From Caenispirillum salinarum_A (GTDB taxonomy: Bacteria; Pseudomonadota; Alphaproteobacteria; Rhodospirillales; Rhodospirillaceae): a DNA stretch of 64,000 nucleotides. Below the pieces are notes generated by a model. It saw only the letters and a list, made by a program, of their open reading frames with translations, was not told the DNA's origin and searched no databases. A program made the translations under genes and the position numbers. Shown in pieces: positions 59,853-64,000 of the stretch (its first letter is position 1; every line of letters begins with the position of its first letter). The DNA is taken from the NCBI RefSeq assembly GCF_044803115.1, contig NZ_CP085224.1, positions 744,001-808,000 of the forward strand. Direction: 5' to 3'.

Positions 59853-61691
59853 ATGCACGCCTTTTTCGAACGCCTGTTCCGCGGGCTGGACTACACCGAC
59901 GTGACGCGCCCGCCATCGCAGGTGGCCGCCTTCTACCGGCACTTCCTGCGGCCGGTGAAGGGCCTGCTGATCCTGACGCTGGTGGTCGCCGGGCTGGCCT
60001 CGCTGGCGGAATTGGCGCTGTTCGCCTTCCTGGGCGTGCTGGTGGACTGGGCCAGCGAGACGCCGCCCGCGGACTTCCTGGCGCAATACGGATGGGCCCT
60101 GGCGGGCATGGCTTTCGTGGCGGCGGTGCTGCGGCCGCTGCTGGTGCTGGTGCAGCGCGGGCTCATCAACCTGACCCTCGTGCCGGCGCTGACCGACGAC
60201 ATCCGCTGGAACAACTACCGCTGGGTGGTGCGGCAGAGCCTGTCCTTCTTCCAGAACGACTTCGCCGGGCGCATCGCCCAGAAGGTCATGCAGACCGGCC
60301 CGGCGGTGCGCGAGTCGGTGGTGAATGTCATCGACGGCGTGTGGTTCCTGGTGACCTTCCTGCTGGGCACGATCGGCCTGTTCGCCGCCATGGACCCGTG
60401 GCTGCTGGTGCCCGTGGGGGTGTGGACGCTGGCCTACGGCTGGGTGGTCTGGCGCATGGTGCCGCCGGTGCGCAAGAAGTCCGCCGACCTGTCGGAAGCC
60501 ACCTCGGCGCTGTCGGGGCGGGTCGTCGACAGCTACTCCAACATCCTGTCGGTCAAGCTGTTCGCCCATGCCGAGCGCGAGGAGGCCTTCGCCCACGCCG
60601 GCATGACGCGCCACCTGGACGCCTTTCGCGTGATGATGCGCGCCATCTTCGACATGACGGTGACGCTGACCGTGCTCAACGGCCTCCTTCTGGTGGCGAC
60701 GGTGGGGCTGACCATCCACCTGTGGCTTGTCGGCGGCGTCTCGGCCGGGGCCATCGCGGTGACGACGGGGCTCATCATCCGCCTGACCCAGATGTCGGGA
60801 TGGATCCTGCGCACCATCACCGCCCTGTTCGAGAACATCGGCACGGTGCAGAACGGCATGGAGACCATCGCCCGGCCGCACGGCGTGACGGACCGGCCCG
60901 ACGCCCGCGACCTGCGCGTGACGCAGGGCGCCATCGACTTCGACCACGTCACCTTCCACTACGGCAAGGAAGGCGGCGTGATCGAGGACCTGTCCCTGCA
61001 CATCCGGCCGGGAGAGAAGGTGGGGCTTGTGGGCGTTTCGGGCGCCGGCAAGTCGACACTGGTGAGCCTGCTGCTGCGGTTCCATGACCTGGAGGGCGGC
61101 CGCATCCTCATTGACGGCCAGGATATCGCCGGCGTGACGCAGGACTCCTTGCGCGCCCGCATCGGCATGGTGAGCCAGGACACGGCCCTGTTGCACCGGT
61201 CCATCGCCGACAACATCCGCTACGGCCGCCCCGAGGCGGGGTTCGAGGACGTGGTGGCGGCCGCCAGGCTGGCGCGGGCGGACGATTTCGTCCACGACCT
61301 GCGCGACCCGCACGGCCGGAAAGGGTACGACGTGCAGGTGGGCGAACGGGGGGTGAAGCTGTCGGGCGGGCAGCGCCAGCGCATCGCCATCGCCCGCGTG
61401 ATCCTCAAGAACGCCCCGATCCTGGTGCTGGACGAAGCCACCTCAGCCCTGGATTCCGAGGTGGAGGCGGCGATCCAGGAGCAGCTATCGTCGCTCATGG
61501 AAGGCAAGACGGTCATCGCCATCGCCCACCGCCTGTCCACCATCGCGTCGCTGGACCGCCTGGTGATCATGGACCAGGGGCGGATCGTGGAGGACGGCCG
61601 CCACCAGGAGTTGATCGCTCGGGGCGGGCTGTACGCGCGCCTGTGGGAGCGGCAGTCGGGCGGGTTCCTGGGCGACGCGGTGCCCGGCTGA
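59853..61691 (+). CDS. ABC transporter, fused membrane and ATPase domains (exporter type)
   Basis: The 612-residue half-transporter has an N-terminal membrane domain (about 30-330, six helices) and an ATPase domain (about 350-600): Walker A GVSGAGKST, Q-loop SQDTALLHRS, signature LSGGQRQ, Walker B ILVLDEATSAL and the His switch IAHRLST. It should work as a homodimer exporting lipids, peptides or drugs; no substrate is shown. GAGAGGAG lies 13 bases before the ATG. It is followed by a 357-base gap before thrS. Confidence 0.93.
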   Translation: MHAFFERLFRGLDYTDVTRPPSQVAAFYRHFLRPVKGLLILTLVVAGLASLAELALFAFLGVLVDWASETPPADFLAQYGWALAGMAFVAAVLRPLLVLVQRGLINLTLVPALTDDIRWNNYRWVVRQSLSFFQNDFAGRIAQKVMQTGPAVRESVVNVIDGVWFLVTFLLGTIGLFAAMDPWLLVPVGVWTLAYGWVVWRMVPPVRKKSADLSEATSALSGRVVDSYSNILSVKLFAHAEREEAFAHAGMTRHLDAFRVMMRAIFDMTVTLTVLNGLLLVATVGLTIHLWLVGGVSAGAIAVTTGLIIRLTQMSGWILRTITALFENIGTVQNGMETIARPHGVTDRPDARDLRVTQGAIDFDHVTFHYGKEGGVIEDLSLHIRPGEKVGLVGVSGAGKSTLVSLLLRFHDLEGGRILIDGQDIAGVTQDSLRARIGMVSQDTALLHRSIADNIRYGRPEAGFEDVVAAARLARADDFVHDLRDPHGRKGYDVQVGERGVKLSGGQRQRIAIARVILKNAPILVLDEATSALDSEVEAAIQEQLSSLMEGKTVIAIAHRLSTIASLDRLVIMDQGRIVEDGRHQELIARGGLYARLWERQSGGFLGDAVPG

Positions 61692-62048
61692 CGCGCCGGC
61701 GCGCCCGGGCTGGACAGGGCCGGGGGCGCGCACTAGAGTTCAGCCTGTCATTCGCGTTTTTCTGCCGCAGAGGCGTTCACCCGTGCCCTTCGCGATCCGC
61801 AGCCTGGTCAGCCAGAACCACCGCCCCGGTCTTGCCGGTGGCGGGGTGGCCACGCGAACTATGGGCGCGGGTGCGGTCGCCGCGGCCTGAGCCTCGCCTT
61901 CGCCGGCACGCCGCCGGCCGACCCTCCCGCAGACAGACCTCCGACGACGGAGTCGCCGCCGCCCCCTGGCCGTCCCGGTCTTGCGGGTTGATCCTTGCGG
62001 GATTCCCTGTAGATTTCCAGCCTCCACACGAGGAAAAGAGTAAGCGCC
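61692..62048. other. Gene-free stretch before thrS
   Basis: This 357-base gap holds no convincing gene. A 35-codon frame starting GTG near 61783 has no ribosome site and no Thr-codon run, so I do not read it as a leader peptide. No T-box landmark is seen. Several GC-rich inverted repeats occur, as expected by chance. The thrS promoter should be near its 3' end, where the base composition drops (about 61990-62040). Confidence 0.4.
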
Positions 62049-63989
62049 ATGGTCGCCATTTCCCTGCCCGACGGCAGTGTCCGCAATTACGATGGTCCGG
62101 TCACGGGTCTGCAGGTCGCCGAGGACATCGGCCCCGGCCTCGCCAAGGCCGCGCTGGCCTGCAAGGTCGACGGAGCCCTGTGGGACCTCACCCGTCCCAT
62201 CGAGCGCGACGCGGCGCTGGCCATCGTCACCGCCAAGGACCCGGAAGGGCTGGACCTGATCCGCCACGACGCCGCTCACGTCATGGCGGAAGCGGTGCAG
62301 GAGCTGTATCCCAACACGCAGGTGACCATCGGGCCGGCGATCGAGAACGGCTACTATTACGACTTCGCCCGCGACGAACCCTTCACGCCCGACGATCTGG
62401 AAAAGATCGAGAAGCGCATGCAGGAGATCGTCGCCCGCGACGAGAAGATCGTGCGCGAGGTGTGGGACCGCGACGACGCCATCGCCTATTTCGATAACCT
62501 GGGCGAGCACTACAAGGCCGAGATCATCCGCGACCTGCCCGAGGGCGAGGAGGTCACCGTCTACCGCCAGGGCAACTGGCTCGACCTCTGCCGCGGGCCG
62601 CACCTGCCGTCCACCGGCAAGCTGCCCAAGGCCTTCAAGGTCATGAAGCTGGCCGGCGCCTACTGGCGCGGCGATGCCCGCAACGAGATGCTCCAGCGCA
62701 TCTACGGCACCGCCTGGGCCAACGACAAGCAGCTCAAAGAATACCTGACCATGCTGGAGGAGGCGGAAAAGCGCGACCACCGCCGCCTCGGCCGCGAACT
62801 GGACCTGTTCCACATGCAGGAAGAGGCGCAAGGCTCGGTGTTCTGGCATCCGGCCGGCTGGACGCTCTACCGCAAGCTTCAGCAGTACATGCGCGACCGG
62901 CTGGAGACGGCCGGCTACGTGGAGGTCAACACGCCGCAGCTGGTCGACCGCGTGCTGTGGGAGCGCTCAGGCCACTGGGACAAGTTCCGCGAGAACATGT
63001 TCACGGCCCAGACCGAGGACGAGCGCACGCTGGCCATCAAACCCATGAACTGTCCGTGCCACGTGCAGATCTTCAACCAGGGCATCAAGTCCTACCGCGA
63101 CCTGCCGCTGCGCATGGCCGAGTTCGGCGCGTGCAGCCGCTACGAGCCCTCGGGCGCGCTGCACGGGCTGATGCGCGTGCGCGCCTTCACCCAGGACGAC
63201 GCGCACATCTTCTGCACGGAAGACCAGATCACCTCGGAGACGCAGGCGTTCTGTACGCTCTTGCAGGAGGTCTACGCCGACCTGGGATTCACCGACGTGC
63301 GCGTGAAGTTCTCCGACCGGCCCGAGGTGCGCGCCGGCTCGGACGAAACCTGGGACAAGGCCGAATCGGCGCTCAAGGAAGCGACCGAGGCCGCCGGCCT
63401 GGAGTGGACGCTCAACCCCGGCGAGGGCGCCTTCTACGGCCCGAAGCTGGAGTTCGTGCTGCGCGACGCCATCGGCCGCGACTGGCAATGCGGCACGCTG
63501 CAGGTGGACTTCGTGCTGCCCGAGCGCCTGGATGCCGAGTACGTGGGCGAGGACGGCGGCCGCCACCGGCCGGTGATGCTCCACCGCGCCATCCTGGGCA
63601 GCTTCGAGCGGTTCATCGGCATTCTCATCGAAAACTACGCCGGCAAGTTCCCGCTGTGGCTGGCGCCGACCCAGGCCGTCATCGCCACCATCACGCAGGA
63701 CGGCGACGACTACGCCCGCCAGGTGCTCCACACCCTGAAAAGCGCCGGTTTCCGGGCGGAACTGGACCTGCGGAACGAAAAGATCAACTACAAGGTCCGC
63801 GAGCACAGCTTGCGCAAGGTGCCCTTCATCATCGCCATCGGCAAACGCGAGGCCGAGGAAGGCACCGTGGCCGTGCGCCGGCTGGGCTCGAAGGGGCAGG
63901 AAGTCCTTGCGCTGAAGGACTTCGTTGCTACACTGAGTGCCGAAGCGGCGATGCCGGGCCGGCCGGCGTTGCAGCCGGCGGCCGAGTAG
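62049..63989 (+). CDS. thrS: Threonine–tRNA ligase
   Basis: ThrRS charges tRNA-Thr. The 646-residue protein (642 in E. coli) has a TGS domain (1-60), an editing domain (about 60-225; HDAAHVMAEAVQEL and NGYYYDF), a class II catalytic core with the zinc Cys in KPMNCPCHVQIF, RMAEFGACSRYEPSGAL and HRAILGSFERFIGIL, and a C-terminal anticodon-binding domain (about 545-640). GAGGAAAAGAG precedes the ATG. The stop TAG is at 63987-63989, so the gene is complete eleven bases before the window end. Confidence 0.98.
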   Translation: MVAISLPDGSVRNYDGPVTGLQVAEDIGPGLAKAALACKVDGALWDLTRPIERDAALAIVTAKDPEGLDLIRHDAAHVMAEAVQELYPNTQVTIGPAIENGYYYDFARDEPFTPDDLEKIEKRMQEIVARDEKIVREVWDRDDAIAYFDNLGEHYKAEIIRDLPEGEEVTVYRQGNWLDLCRGPHLPSTGKLPKAFKVMKLAGAYWRGDARNEMLQRIYGTAWANDKQLKEYLTMLEEAEKRDHRRLGRELDLFHMQEEAQGSVFWHPAGWTLYRKLQQYMRDRLETAGYVEVNTPQLVDRVLWERSGHWDKFRENMFTAQTEDERTLAIKPMNCPCHVQIFNQGIKSYRDLPLRMAEFGACSRYEPSGALHGLMRVRAFTQDDAHIFCTEDQITSETQAFCTLLQEVYADLGFTDVRVKFSDRPEVRAGSDETWDKAESALKEATEAAGLEWTLNPGEGAFYGPKLEFVLRDAIGRDWQCGTLQVDFVLPERLDAEYVGEDGGRHRPVMLHRAILGSFERFIGILIENYAGKFPLWLAPTQAVIATITQDGDDYARQVLHTLKSAGFRAELDLRNEKINYKVREHSLRKVPFIIAIGKREAEEGTVAVRRLGSKGQEVLALKDFVATLSAEAAMPGRPALQPAAE

Positions 63990-64000
63990 GCCGTTTCATC

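Noticed and set aside
59826..61313. Minus-strand frame opposite the ABC transporter
   Set aside because: It is antisense to Walker and signature motifs, with His/Gln/Arg-rich composition and no family.
61783..61890. Threonine leader peptide or T-box before thrS
   Set aside because: The 35-codon frame has no run of Thr codons or ribosome site, and no T-box sequence is seen.

Overview
This is high-GC DNA (strong G/C bias at third codon positions) from an alphaproteobacterium, most likely a Rhodospirillales-type organism. The evidence is gene content and order: fur–olsB–olsA–miaB–phoH–ybeY–corC–lnt–XRE regulator–metK–trmB in one direction, a MucR/Ros regulator, tsaB–rimI, a Fur without the CxxC pair, and multi-PAS hybrid kinases. 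This assignment is inference from gene content, not a database match.

Region 1 (1–15.1 kb) is a signalling island. It opens with the last codons of a probable GGDEF protein, followed by a GAF/4xPAS hybrid kinase. A tightly coupled series follows: atypical receiver, REC-EAL phosphodiesterase, two-domain response regulator, GAF protein, internally deleted chemoreceptor, receiver, and Cache/PAS hybrid kinase. On the opposite strand lies a second, partly decayed copy of the same cassette: a paralogous hybrid kinase, a 53-codon fusion remnant of the atypical receiver, and a response regulator that has lost its second domain. A divergent LuxR-type regulator closes the island. The parts fit a c-di-GMP/phosphorelay network that grew by duplication and is partly eroding.

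Region 2 (15.2–28.8 kb) is mostly metabolic: thyA–folA–dut with convergent dcd (thymidylate and dUTP control), a GT4 glycosyltransferase, an ABHD10-like hydrolase coupled to a NADAR protein, a ParDE-type toxin–antitoxin pair, DoxX, nadA–nadB–nadC, fumC, mscL and a PhnA/YjdM protein. Four copies of a multi-hairpin intergenic repeat lie between 17.5 and 27.5 kb. The first stem varies by compensatory changes between copies.

Region 3 (28.8–42 kb) is the conserved core run on the minus strand: tRNA modification (trmB, miaB, tsaB), SAM synthesis (metK), lipoprotein acylation (lnt), rRNA/RNA processing (ybeY, phoH), ornithine lipid synthesis (olsBA), Fur, MucR and a plus-strand TusA-like protein.

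Region 4 (42–64 kb) is mixed: a VanX-type dipeptidase, a RutE-like nitroreductase, a decayed VapBC pair (antitoxin frameshifted, toxin with two active-site changes), marC, lepA, a PAS kinase whose phospho-acceptor His is Asp, a glutamine amidotransferase, a NarL-type regulator, AsmA, a hemerythrin–receiver fusion, two envelope proteins of unknown function, a CinA-type protein, a DUF900-like hydrolase, a DadA–Rieske oxidoreductase, an ABC exporter and thrS, which is complete just before the window ends. I saw no CRISPR array, rRNA, tRNA, insertion sequence or prophage.
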